DNA of 64,000 nucleotides, taken from contig CM067068.1 in NCBI GenBank assembly GCA_033980235.1, positions 36,061,546 through 36,125,545 on the forward strand, written 5' to 3'. Below are positions 1 to 13,201 of this stretch, one piece after another. The notes under the pieces are model-generated. The model was not told the DNA's origin, made no database searches, and was given only the letters and a program-made list of their open reading frames with translations. How positions within the stretch are numbered: position 1 is the first letter of the stretch; every line of letters begins with the position of its first letter. The DNA comes from Diadema setosum. Lineage: Eukaryota; Echinodermata; Echinoidea; Diadematoida; Diadematidae. Position numbers and translations under genes: made by a program.

Positions 1-92
1 CACATTATGATCTACCAACATATAGGAGACAGGTTTTTGCATCTATTTCCAGAAGGTTTCAAACAATCTCATTCACAACGGACATGACTTAC

Positions 93-184
93 TCATTAGG
101 CTTGCCACACTGTAGTCTGCCTGCTGGGAAATTTTCTGTATGGACAGGTCTTTCATGAAGATATTGACAGCACACATATTTTTC
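93..184 (-). CDS. Gene 1 exon 8 (pre-TM2 region)
   Basis: 92 bases, identical in length and phases to gene 2 exon 8. The acceptor CCTTTAAACAG precedes 184; the donor GTAAGTCATG follows 93. It encodes NMCAVNIFMKDLSIQ and QADYSVASLM, the segment just before TM2. It carries a Cys shared with gene 2 (NICGINVFFKD). The next exon, expected to begin GG-S/x-LGL with the pore helix, lies outside the window. Confidence 0.9.
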
Positions 185-513
185 CTGTTTAAAGGAGGAA
201 AAAAAGTAAAACTTTCAATTAGTCGTTTGATAATAATTATGATGATGAATTATCGCTTACTCTGAGCTAAAACGATGCCTCTCCTACTCACTCTTTTTTT
301 TTTTGGCAGTTGCATCAGTGTCATGTAGAACCACTACTTTTTTTGTTGTTGTTCTACTCTACTTTTCTTTTTCCACCATGCCTCCGGTACACCCTATAGC
401 ATAACATGGCAATGTTTCGGGTTTTACCGGACGACGAATTGCTCTGTGTGAATCAGTAAAAATCAATGCATGATGATTGACTAATCAGATTGCAGAGATT
501 CTTAAGCCCATGC

Positions 514-585
<72 letters not shown>

Positions 586-3500
586 ATAGAAGAACAGTCA
601 AAAACTTTGTCCGTGGTACAACATATCGCCAATTCTGGCAAGACTGTTTTTTATACCATAGATGCAAAGATGCATAATATAAGCAAAATGGAACCTCCCC
701 ATCACAATTCTTTCTCCTGTATTGCTCAGTCTTCTGCAATCCTCAATTCAGGTATCACATGCCTTTGCTTTCATTGTAGCATCATAATAATTGATTCTAC
801 CTAGTTCAAGTCAATAATTTCCATTTATTACGAGAAAAAAATAAAAAAAGTCTTTTGAAAGGCCTATCTCATTACAAAAGATGTGTTCTTGCCTTGATTT
901 CTGTCTTCAGCTGCACTTATAATTCAATTTGAAATTCAATTCAATTCAATTCATGTCATATTTTCAATGATGGAAGGTACATCAAGATTAATGAAGTGAA
1001 ACATAATATCCGACTAGAATACCCAGTAAATTGATTTAAACATATAAAACATAGCGGTCATTCTTCGTAAATTTGGCTCTATGTATAAATGCTAGAGAAA
1101 TATGATGGAACCTACTTCGAATTAAAGCAAGTTTGTTAAACGTAGGTCCCAAAATCTGAACAGAGTATAAAAAATAGATAAGGAGCACGGGTGCAACATA
1201 GGACCAAAATAAAGAAAACAAAAGATAAAATCTATAATCAATGCAAGAATGATCACTAACTGGACATTGGACGGGGTCGTGCTGTATAAATCCGCAATGA
1301 TGCTCGCCATAAAATCGGAAGGGAAGTTTGAGAAGGACACGGACTCGACGTACTGGCGGGAAAAGCAGGCCATGGGACAGTCACATCCCTCCGACGTGTA
1401 ATTAGCTTCAGGTAAGGAAAAAAAACACATGTTTAACATCATCATAAACTGGGCTCACGTCGGGATATTCGTAGGCAGATGTTTTAAGGAAGGAATTCAC
1501 ACCAAGTTCTGACTTACTTTCACTGATTCTTTTTCTGGAGTATCTAACACAGCGGATAAATATTAAGTTATTATTGATTCCACTATTCTTTCAAAGACGG
1601 AGGCAATTATATTTTTTGTGGGCAGGGGGCTGGGGACAAATTCTTACGTACTTTAAAGCTTAAGACCATAAGGCTTCATAGAGAACATCAAGGTGTAATT
1701 GCTGATTACGTCCTGGACTCAGCACTCGGTGCACAAGTAATCTTTATACTGTAATTATGGCCTTTTGTCACTTCAAAAGGTACATTGATCTCTTATGTTT
1801 CGTATTTTTGTATAGGAGCCTGAGCTCCATAAGATACAGCACAATACAAAAACAATAAGATACAACTCCTGCTGTGACGTCAAGAAATACGTTCAATACT
1901 ACAAAGTAGTAGACACACGTTGTTGGCAAAAGCAAGTAAAGATATGATACAATAAGAAAAAGAATCCCCTTGGAGTATGAACAGCCTTACCAATATTTGG
2001 TGAGATACATGAGAAGTACTGGTATGCCGTGCATTCTCTGGCTTCGCCTGTGTGTATGAAACACATTAAAGAATCAAATCGCCAGTCCCACATCTAGCTT
2101 GCACAAAGCCTTCTTCAAGATATTCTCCTAGTTTCTACATACGGTAGTACATATAGGGTAATCCGATAGCTTCTTTACATTGTTAAAAGGATTTGTAAAA
2201 CAAAGGAAAATAGTTCAATCTTCAGAAATACCGCTGATAATGGGAATTGTTGTAATTCTGTCAAACTTAAGCAGTCTATTAATTTCTCATCTAACTGGAT
2301 CCAACTATGTTCCCTTCCTGCTCCTGAGATGCGTTTGAAGGATTTAATCAATTATGCAAATACTTTATTTTCCAAACTTATACACTGTCATAACATTTGA
2401 TTTTGATAGACCATGTCACACATACGCGAAGACCCATTGCCGACCTCCACAACTAACTGACCGGTTGCAGAGTGGCTGCCGAGCGTCTTATACAGTTTTT
2501 GCGATCAACGAAAACTTAATGAAAGATTGATATAATAGTAGGCAAAAGGTCGGTGACATTCTTTAACAAAGCTGGTTTGACATGAACGATCCGACGCAAT
2601 GGGATTTTGATGGATTTTTTTTTTTGGGGGGGGGGGGGTGAGAGAGGCACATTCGGCGGCAAGTCTGAGATGCTTCGTCGATCAATCGGGTTTTCGACCG
2701 ACAAAACAGACTATTATTGGTGATCGGCTGCCTGTCGGTCACTTTTAAGTGCGAGTTAACATTTTGCGATCAATCGGCGAAGAAAGGACTGGCCGACTTT
2801 TTGGTGACTATGCAATCGCAGATTGCTAAACGAAACGCCTCCGATTAGTCATTGTTCCCAGGCCGATACAGCATGTCGGCGACACATCTAAGACCCTACG
2901 GTGATTAGATAACGACTAACCGCCAGTACGTCGCAGCTATATCGGAGGTTATGTCAGTGATTATAAAGAAAACGCAGTTGTACAAAGCACGCGTAATCGA
3001 CGATACATCGGCGACGTACCGGCGCGGCGTCTAGTCTTTTGACTCGGCCTGGGACCATTGACTAATCAGCCGCGTATCATCGGTTTTTTTTTCTCTCTGA
3101 TTTCATTGACTCGGCCGAGGACCATTGACTAATCGTCGTCGTATGGTTGTTTTATCTCCAACTGAATGCCGACATATGTTTTTTTTTTTGTTTGTTTTTG
3201 TTTGTTTGTTTGTTTGTTTGTGAATGCTCGATAGCACACGCGTTGCTGGAAACCCCGATATCGGATCGCAACGTCAATCTCACCGACGCCTATCGCTGGC
3301 AAAAATTTGGGAAGTTTCGGTAGCCGATCGGTTGGCGATTTTCGCCACCGACAAAATATTGAGAATTTTGGTTGATTTTTTTAGAATTGGCACGTTTGAG
3401 CGCTTAGAAAAGAATGCATTAAGTTGAATTACACTTGTAACTTATATTGACACTATTTAGTAATCTAGTCAAGGCATACTTCAAGTGAGGCATTCATACA

Positions 3501-4362
3501 GAAAAAAAAATCTAAATTTTTAGATGGACAGACTTCACGAAAAGATCACTCACCTGTCATAGCAAGAGTCTTGCAGCCACATTGACCAATCAGGAACTCG
3601 GACAGACACTCTGTCTCACAAGCGATGTAAGAATAATTGGTGAAGTGATTCAGCGTCTTGTGGCTGCATTGACCATAGGGCTCTTCGAGGTTGTTTACCT
3701 GGAAATCACGAATAAGAAAGATTATGGAACATTGGCGGAGAGCAAAAAGACAGATATCATCCGACAGATAAACCTGACCACCATATCCCTTCATGACTTC
3801 GATTGCGTCATTAGTCCTTAAACCTTGAACCTGACGATAAAAGATGTTATGTGTCTATATTAGTGTATGTATAGATGTATAACAAATATATTCAAATTGA
3901 AACGCTTTAAAAGGGAAATATTCATTAGGTCTTTCTCAAAAACTTCAGATTTCTGGTTGTGAACATTGCTGCTCCTTAGACTCAGCCGCCATTTCTTTTC
4001 TTAAACCTTTTTTGTTGTGATTGTCCCAACAGCGACAACAATCTAAGTAAGTAAATAAAGCAAAATGATTGATTACTTTGTTGTCCACTCTGGAAATGCT
4101 TTATACATTGGATATCGCAACAAAATAAACATTCAATACATCACAGATACACTACAGACATATCACAGAATACAAATATAACGGGATATGGAAAATACAA
4201 TCACGTAAAACTGAACAAGGTATAAGTTATGATTCAAGTGTTGCAGTTTTATAATCACACACATATTTTACCACATTTTTTCCTTTCCTATCGCGAAAGA
4301 AACTTGTTAACCCGTCTAATCCCAGAAAACACATTTTGTGGCTTTCTGCTCTATCTTCACTT

Positions 4363-4411
<49 letters not shown>

Positions 4412-7400
4412 TATTAATTGGAAATGCTTGATATGAACCAAGTGAGACGCCACCCTTACGATAAAGGCATGGGACTAGGTCAGGCTCCTTGATCAAGGAT
4501 AAATTAATTGGAATGAATAAAAGAAACAGAAAAATAATCACCTCTATAATTTCTACCCCAACCCATGTCTGCACCCCTGTGGCAATTGCAAAGCTCTTTC
4601 CTTCTATCACTGGCTCCGTCCCACGATCGTAGAGGAGAACTTTAAAGCCAGCTCCGTATATCGCTGTTGGCTGGAAAAAATACTCAGCCTGGTGGGCGTC
4701 CAGAAATATTTCTAGTCCCCGTGAGCTTCCTGGTTTACCAAACAACGAAGTAAAAAAGAATCATTTCTATCAGACGATGACAAAATAATGATGATGGTGA
4801 CTATATCAACACTTGCAGAACAGCAGAAAAGCAAAACATTATCGGACAATACCCACTTGGATCAATCATATCAGTTTTATCCTTGGTATCCTAGGTGGAC
4901 ATACCTTTCTCAGTTACTGCAATGCGTATCAAATAAAAGAAGATAATCCAACTTTGGAGGGCTACTATTTCATGATTATCAGCTATGGCGAGCACAATGT
5001 TAATTGTGAGGAAAGAAGAACTCTTCTTTTTTCCATTGGTACCTAATTATGTTGACAAATGTTATGCATGACTGAGCACATGAGCATTAAAGACAACAAT
5101 GACTATTTGCTCTTTTTCCAAGTTTGCACGTTATTGTGAAGGAACAATCCATGTCTCATTGCATGGATGAGATCTGTCAATGAAAGTCGTCAAATAGGCC
5201 GGCCTGTACGAATGCATGTTTTATGAGCCATAACCTTTAAAGGAAATTCTAGACTAAAGAGCAATGTGGATTGAGTGAAAGCAGCAATATTAGTAGAACT
5301 CATCAATGAAAGTTTGAGGACAATCGATGCAAAAGTTATGAATTTTTAAGGTCTTGGTGTTGGAACCGCTGGATGATGAGACGACTAGAGGTTATGACGT
5401 ATAAGTGGACAACATAATAAAGCAAATATAAGAAAATTACTAAAAAATTTTACTCCACTGCAACCGATTGACAAATTGCCCTATATCGACGTAAGTAGCC
5501 ATGATGGAACATCATGGGCGTGTATAAGGATTATAATCAACACTTGCTGTCGGGCGGAAGCTCGGTTGTCTAGTGGAGATGACGCCTGTCCGGAGATCAG
5601 GAGGTCGTAGGTTCGAATCCTGCTCGAGTAAACACGCCCATTATTTTTTTTTTCATCGTGGCTACTACAAAAACAGTGATCAATTCAGTGCTTATTTACG
5701 TCGATGTAGGGCAATTTGTCAATCAGTTGCAATGAAAAAATCTCGACGGAAGAATTTCATGAATTTGAAAAAAAAAAAATCACTTTTCTAGCATTTTGGA
5801 AAAGCACATGACTATTCGCTCACAGAAAAGAGGGGGAATAATTGCTAACCTTAACATACGTCAATATCAAGTTTATGGAATGTGTAATTTTCGTGATTTT
5901 TTTTTGGGGGGGGGGATTTCCTTTACATTTTCTTTATAATGTTGTCCACTCAAACGTCATAAACTCTATATTAGTCTCCTCATCCAACGGTTCCAACACA
6001 AAAACTTTAAAAATTCTTAACTTTTGCATCGATTGTCCGATTTTCCTCAAACTTTCACTGATATGTTCTTCTAATGTTGCTGCTTTCACTCATTTCACAT
6101 TGCTCTTTGGGTTTGGGTCCCCTTTAGCATTGCCACCTGTCCAATTCATTGTAACTTGATCACTACCAAAGAAGCCAACCCACACAATCCATTTTCTCTG
6201 TTCATATTCAACACATATATCGCAGCGACAAACCATGTCTTAAATATGAAAAGAAAAAATTGATAATGGTTTAGCCTTTGTGGGAACGACCAATTTATCA
6301 CAAATGTGGTCTTGTTAAAGGTTATGAACCATAAAAGGTTAGAAGAAGCCCTAAACACAAACCTGCAGTCGTGCAAACTGGCCTGATGATTAACCACTTT
6401 CATTGACAGATCTCATCTATGCAATGAGACACGCATTGTCTCAATAAACATGCAAACTTGGTAAACGTGCAATTTGTCATTGTTGTCTTTAAAGTTCATG
6501 TGCTAAGTCATGCTTGCCATTTTGTCAACACAATTAGGTATCAATGGAAAGAAGAAGAGTTCCCCTTTCCCCACAAACTTAATTTGTACTCTCCATAGAT
6601 GACAATTGTGAAATAGTAGCCCTCCAAATGTGGATTACCTTTTTATGTTGATACGCACTGTAAAAGATTCAGGAAAAATACACCCCTTTTTGAAAATTCA
6701 AGGAGACCTCCGGATGATTTTCAGATTTTTACATTTGAGCAACTGTAAAATCAGTTATACTGAGGACAGAGTTTCAGAATTTATAATAATTGGGATGAAG
6801 AATGAGAATGTTTTTAAAAATTAGAACAAATTGCCATGGACAAGGATGATGACATGGCAGAGAATGATTATGTGGCAGAGTCACTGTAAGAATGCATGAG
6901 TTGGGGCTCAAGGAAGCAGAACAAAAGAAAAAGGCATGCATGGATTATACACAGGTGAACTCGCAAGCAAGCGGTATTGTAATGGAATTACACTTCTACA
7001 TTTCTGAAATATGTGAGCCTACTATGTCATCATCCTTGTTCAGTGTAATTTGTTTAAGGTTTTTTCAGAGTATTGTTCCAGTGCTCAAGAGCCACAATAA
7101 ATTCCAGAAATATATACATGGAGTAAGTTGTCGATGTATGTACTACACGATGTGAAATTATAAAAATCGTCTGGAATGTTCCTTTAACGTGATTGAGGTC
7201 ACAAGATACGTTTGTTTGGTAATTGTCCAAAGTTAACTGAACCACGTGTGGGCTTTGAACCTGGGACCTTTCGTATTCAATTCCCCTCTTTCCAAACAAG
7301 AATAGCACGATACCTGCCACACTATTTGACACGTATTTCGCTTTCCAATTTGATTACATGCACTACAACAACGTCAATATTAGAAATAAATACACGATAC

Positions 7401-10400
7401 ACATATAACGACCAAAGAATGTAAATCGAGATTTTCTCATTCTTTTCCTTCTGTAGCGACTCGCTTTTAGAGTGGATGACAGAAAACTACAGTGTATAAA
7501 CATCATCGTTTTAGTACAAAAGGAGAGGGTGAGGACCATCTAAACACTTGGGGATGGTAGGGGTTTTCACCTGCATTAGTGACTACCAGACCCTCTTTGC
7601 CGTTGTCGATATCATTGAACACGAAGCAGATTCCCCAATCTGTCATTTTCACTGTTATCACAGAGTGATCCAATATTTCTTGGTTCCAATGCACCCTAAG
7701 TCACATAGCAATAGAAGGAAGATTACATGTTTTTTACCACATAATCCAGATTCACATGATATAACATTTATATCCTTAATACAGTCTGCCTTATGTTGTT
7801 TCTCTCTTTCTGCACGAAATATTATCACATAATTATATCAAGTAAAAAAAAAAAAATATAACACATTAAGAAAAAAATATATAAAACTCCTCCAAACTCC
7901 AAATTTTATTGTCCAAGACTGGAAATTTTGCCCAATTGATCGTGGGCCCGGCAGCCACTGAGCAGCGCCAGATCGACGTTGCTCTAACCTTTCCAACTGT
8001 TGAACGGCAAACAAGGTAGCAGCAACTCCCATCTTTTAACGTCTTTTGGTATGACGCGGCCGGGGTTTGAACCCACGACCTCCCGATTTTGAGGGCAGCC
8101 GCTCTACTCACTGAGCCAACACATCGGTACTCTATGTAATACTAGAACGGAGAAACCAGATCACATAATATACCAAAGTACTTCGCTTTAGATCTTCGAG
8201 ACCAGCAATATCTATATAATAACAATAATAATAATAATAACAGTAATAATAATAATAATAATAATAATTACAATAATAGTGTATACTTTTATAGCGCAAC
8301 AGTCCATCAAAAGATACTTATACTTACTTTTACTTACTTTTAGTCTTAAGGTTAGGAGAAGAAAGAAGAAAGAAAGAAAGAAAGAAGAAAAAGAAAAAAA
8401 AAGAATTATGTCACACCTTCACTTTTTTGTTTCCTACAACGTATTAAACAGATGTTTTTAGGGATGTTTTAAATGATTCCATCGAATATAACTTGCGAAC
8501 AATGACAGGAATATCTTTCAAAACTTTTGGTCCAATGTGGGAGAAAGAACGAGTTCCCCATGAATGCTTAACCTTTGGTATCTGAAATGAAAAGGAAGTA
8601 GATGATCGAAGTGTGCGAGGAGGGTTATAACAATATAAAGAATTCTGGAGATACTCGGGTGCAGTTGAGTAAACCACATGATACACAAGAAGAGCAATTT
8701 TGAAAATAATTCGCTTTTCAACAGGAAGCCAATGGAGAGAACGTAACACTGGTGTAATGTGAGCAGTTTTCCTGCTATAGGTCAGTAATCTTGCAGCAGA
8801 GTTTTAAAGACGTTGTAGAGCGTTGATTTGTTGTTGTGACATGCCGAAAAACGTGTCATTAAAACAATATATATATGTCCACCATCTGTGACATATCATT
8901 GCTTTTATCTGACAGGAGTGCAAAATTAGAATTACAGTCACACTTCAATGGAACCTTACAACAGAACTGTTTCATTGAGCAGATGCGAGAAGTTGTAGTA
9001 CATGTCTGTCATTTCATAGGACGAGAGAACAGATCGGTATCTTGATATGTTGAGATGATCCCCCAAATGCCACTCTTTGAGAAATTCTCTCATCTCGGGA
9101 TCCCTCAGCTGTGATGAACTGTTTGATTAAAAAACAAAAATAAGGAATAGTATCTTAGCAACAGCAAACCTACAGTTCACGGTAGACGTATTCCACGCTC
9201 GTCTCAAAGAAAAATAGGCATAGTGGGATGTTTTTAAAAGAAAGTCGCTCTTCAATATTACAAGATCAAATTAAAATTATAGTATACCACTAGTTTCCGT
9301 GTTCAGTTTTGAAGCCTTTCAGAATCAAGCTGAAATTGTTCTTAAAATTCGCAGAAAAAAAAAATCTTATTAACTTATTCTAGTTTTTGCGTTAATGGCT
9401 GCCATGAAACGCTTTCGAAAATCTGATTTTTATCTGGAAATTAGAATACTACTGAAGATTACTGAGACACACAGCATACCATAAATGTAAGCCTATATCA
9501 ACTGTTTGGGAAGATCGATTTTGATTATTTGTAAAACATCTGCGCTCACCTTAAGATATGCTTTCTCCTACACAAACGCTAATGATAGGCCCCTCCCACA
9601 TGAACTACTACTTTTCATTATGCTTCTAAGATGGAATTGTTTTTATCTTTATTACAGATATTTGATTGTTGGGTAAAGGCCAATGGAATCGTCCACAGAC
9701 TTGAAGGTTTAATGAGTTTGAGAGTAAATGTGACAGTGCACCTCAAAGCAAACAAAAAGTCGCCAGACATGAATTTTTAGTTAAGACCATATTCTGAAAG
9801 AGCAGACTTTAAGCTTTAAAATGATGTATAACTCAAATCAAATGGACTCTCCTAACCTATCTAAATATTGGAAAGAAAGCACAACCTCAGAAAAAGTGTG
9901 TACTGAGAAAAGAGGCTCTGAAGTACAGTGTCTATTCAAGCGCTTAATTTTTACCATACCGTGCTGGCTGTGCGATGAATGGGACAAAAAGCAGGAAGTA
10001 AACCGCTGGAGTAACAGCAATGAAGAGATTATCAGATTAGAGTGAAATTAGGCATGTCTCATTAACACATTCTCTCCATAATTAATGCTAACTTTCAAAG
10101 CAGTAGCACTATCCTTGAAAAAGTTATTAGAGTTAAAAGTGAAGAGTGTGGACAAGGTTTTTCAGAAATGAAAAAGGGATTCTGAAGACACACCTAATCA
10201 CACTATTCTGTCAAAAATGTTCGAGATAAACTGCTAAAAAACACACTTTCCTGCCCGTTTTATGATACCAAATTTTAGCATAATGTAAAAGAAGACCTGC
10301 TCTTTCAGAAAATATGAAAAAGTCAAGTTCGGCTAGGTTGACCCATTTCACTTGTTTTCAGTACTCACGCAAAATCAGTGTGTGCGACTTTATGTTCGTT

Positions 10401-12569
10401 TTGAGGTGCACGGTCACAAATGTACATGTTATATTATACGAAAGTGGATTACTTTGATATTGTATCAGAACTTTCCCATGTATTCATTGCTCATGAATTT
10501 TGTAAGAAATGTGTGTGAGCGTGTGTTTGTGTGTGTGTGTGGGGGGGTGAGTGTAAGATAGAGTTAGATATTATCATACTTGAAGGCATTGATATTGCAG
10601 ATGGCGACGGACGGAAATGGTACCGAGTCTTGGTGCTCGTAGATCACGTCCACACTCACTGGGGTGGATAGATAATGGCGGATCCTGTCGGTGATTTGCT
10701 GGGTCAAGACTAAGACACCAGTGAGTAAAACAAGCAGCCAAATTGTCCTGCCAAAAACCAAAGACAAAATGGATTTCAAATAATAGGCTTAAATGTTCAA
10801 GTTTTCATCTTTTTTTTTCACCTTATTACGCGTTTCTTATCTAATGTTTACTGAACTGCGGCGGCAGGTACAGAAGAAAGAACTGACAGCAGGAACAGTG
10901 AAAAATATCTACACGACCCAGATTATAGGTCAAGAACACTTGAATGATTCATATTAATGGAATTCTAGCCTCAAGTTCTTGGTTTTTTTTAAGTGGGATG
11001 AAAACAAAATGCCCTACATTGAAGTAAATAAACACCGAGTGAGTGTCTGAAGTAGTGACCATGATAAAAAAAGAAAGAAAAACAAATCATGGGTGTACAT
11101 ACTCGGACAGGTTTCGAACCTGTGACCCCCTGATCACCAGGCAGGCGTATGTCCACTATAGGTCACCGAGATTTTGCCCTATAGCCAATGAAAGTTCTAA
11201 TTATTTTAGCATGAAGCGGGTACTGAGAAATTGTTTAAATTAATGAAATTCTTCAGATGAGTATTTTGGGGGGTTTTTTTAACTGATGGACGAATTTGAC
11301 TATATCGACGTAAATTAGTACCGACTTTAATTAGTGTTAGTAGTAGCTCTATGTTTACAAAAAGTCAACGCAAGAGTATGTATGCCTGTGAGTTTTTTTA
11401 ATCATTGCTACTACTAAGTAGATATTAATTCGACGCTAATTCACGTTGATGTAGGGCAATTCGTCAATCGCATGCACAATTTGAATTCAAGTTAATGGAA
11501 TTTTGTTAGTGCATTTAAACTAAAATGCATAAAAAAGTAAGTGAAACATTAAACTTCCATTCAGTATGTTGTTGTTGCTTTTTCATCAGCAATTTAAAGA
11601 TGTCAGGGAAGAAGCATGTGCAAAAAAGAAGACGACAATAACTATCGTGAACTAGATATTTATGTATTCACTCCTCAAGGTGTTTACACTTTGTTGGCAT
11701 GTCTACCTATCTGTACATGTTGCCTAGTGTGACAGAAGTGACAAGATTAAAGCGCATGAGCTTAATATAAATGCACTTAGAATATCATTATTATTATTTT
11801 TTTTTTTTTGGGGGGGGTATGGAGAAAAAAGGCAGAGAAACCTGCAGAGAAAACTATGCAAATCGAATATGCGTAGAACCGCATATTTATGACGTATTCT
11901 GTGAGCGGAAAGATAGCTAGTAAAGGAGTAGCCGTATACGCATTACCTTTTACATGGGGCCTGATATTCGGACAGTAATTTTGGCTTACTTTAATGTCGT
12001 CCGACTTTTTAGCAGCATGATCTTCTGAGAGTAGTAGCAGACTGTAAGTCAATAGCATTTATCATGGTCATATGAAATACACATAATATGAAAATTCTCT
12101 TCCAAAAAAAACACCTCTCTCAAACAATTTACCTTAGGAGCGAAATGTACTTGTGAGTTCAATTTTCAATGACGTTTGTTCCAATGATCCAAATATTTCC
12201 AGTGCATTATAAAACCGATAATTTTAGCGAGTTTTCCGTACATCTAAATGTTCGTTAATAGGAAATGAAATAGGGCACGCTAATTCAAATATTATTATGC
12301 CGTTATTCCGAATGTTCGTTATTTCGAACATGAAATAAGACGCGTACGAACGAACGTTTGAAATTACAAGCCTTATTTCGTTCTACGATTAATGATTATT
12401 CGGGGGGGGGGGGTTCATCTTCGGATGACGAATCTCGGGGAATATCGAGCTTTATTTCATTTTCGGATTTTCGGATTTTCGGATTTTCGGATTTTCGAAT
12501 CATCGGAATAAAAAAAGATAATGAATAACAAACAGTAACTCTATGTAGCAGTAAAAGTGACACACACAT

Positions 12570-12614
<45 letters not shown>

Positions 12615-13130
12615 CGGAAGTGCAAACCTTTATCTCGACTAAGCAAACTTTGTCAGTTTTAACACATTCTCATTTTGAAACCCAGCGGATTTATTTGGCG
12701 TTATTCCATTAGCTTGTTGTGGATTCAAATAGTAATGTACACAAAATAAATGACAGCAGACTGACAGGCAATATATTATGAACGTGATCATATAGCTAAC
12801 TTCAGTAATTATAGTGCTAATTTGAGCAGTGTGACAGCAACTTAATTATTGTCTAATTACTGTCACGATCCATAATTATAGTGCGTTATTTAGAGTGTAA
12901 CATTGCCTAGTTTTGTTCTATAGCCCATAATATCAAAGGCATAATTTACCACTTGCAGATGAAACAAAAACCCAGCAGTGGTGCCTCAAAATAGTTCTAA
13001 AATATAAGTTAGGGATAGAAACTACCACTGTCTGAATCAGTATAATCAACAGGCCCGTAGCCAGGATTTTTCAAGGGGGGGGGGGGTGCGGTCACTAAAA
13101 AAACGGACCTTCGGTACCAATACCAATGAT

Positions 13131-13201
<71 letters not shown>

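Larger units (their letters stand above)
2512..3425. mobile_element. GC-rich degenerate fold-back element with CGAT/CGGC words
   Basis: Inverted AACTTAATG/CATTAAGTT near 2513 and 3418 bound a stretch visibly richer in GC than its surroundings. GATTAGTCATTGTTCCCAGG (about 2842) is matched in inverted form near 3045 and again near 3110 (CCATTGACTAATC). Short words TCGGCGA, CGATCAATCGG and GTCGGTG recur on both strands. No coding capacity; in gene 1 intron 6. The stretch 1406-2511 of the same intron shows nothing I recognise. Confidence 0.55.
4915..6665. mobile_element. Large fold-back element, about 1.75 kb
   Basis: The left arm (about 4915-5450) and right arm (about 5930-6665) are inverted copies. 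Paired words include AATGCGTATC/GATACGCACT, AGGGCTACTATTTC/GAAATAGTAGCCCT, TTGCATGGATGAGATCTGTC/GACAGATCTCATCTATGCAA and AGCAATGTG/CACATTGCT. The loop holds the tRNA-containing palindrome at 5459-5733. No coding capacity. It occupies most of gene 1 intron 4. Confidence 0.75.

Noticed and set aside
477..739. Overlapping open frames on both strands across the (TA)n tract
   Set aside because: They code for Ile-Tyr repeats and poly-Lys/Phe; simple-sequence artefacts.
5561..5630. Functional tRNA gene
   Set aside because: T arm and acceptor pair, but the anticodon arm does not give a 5-base stem with 7-base loop, and the sequence is embedded in a repeat family.
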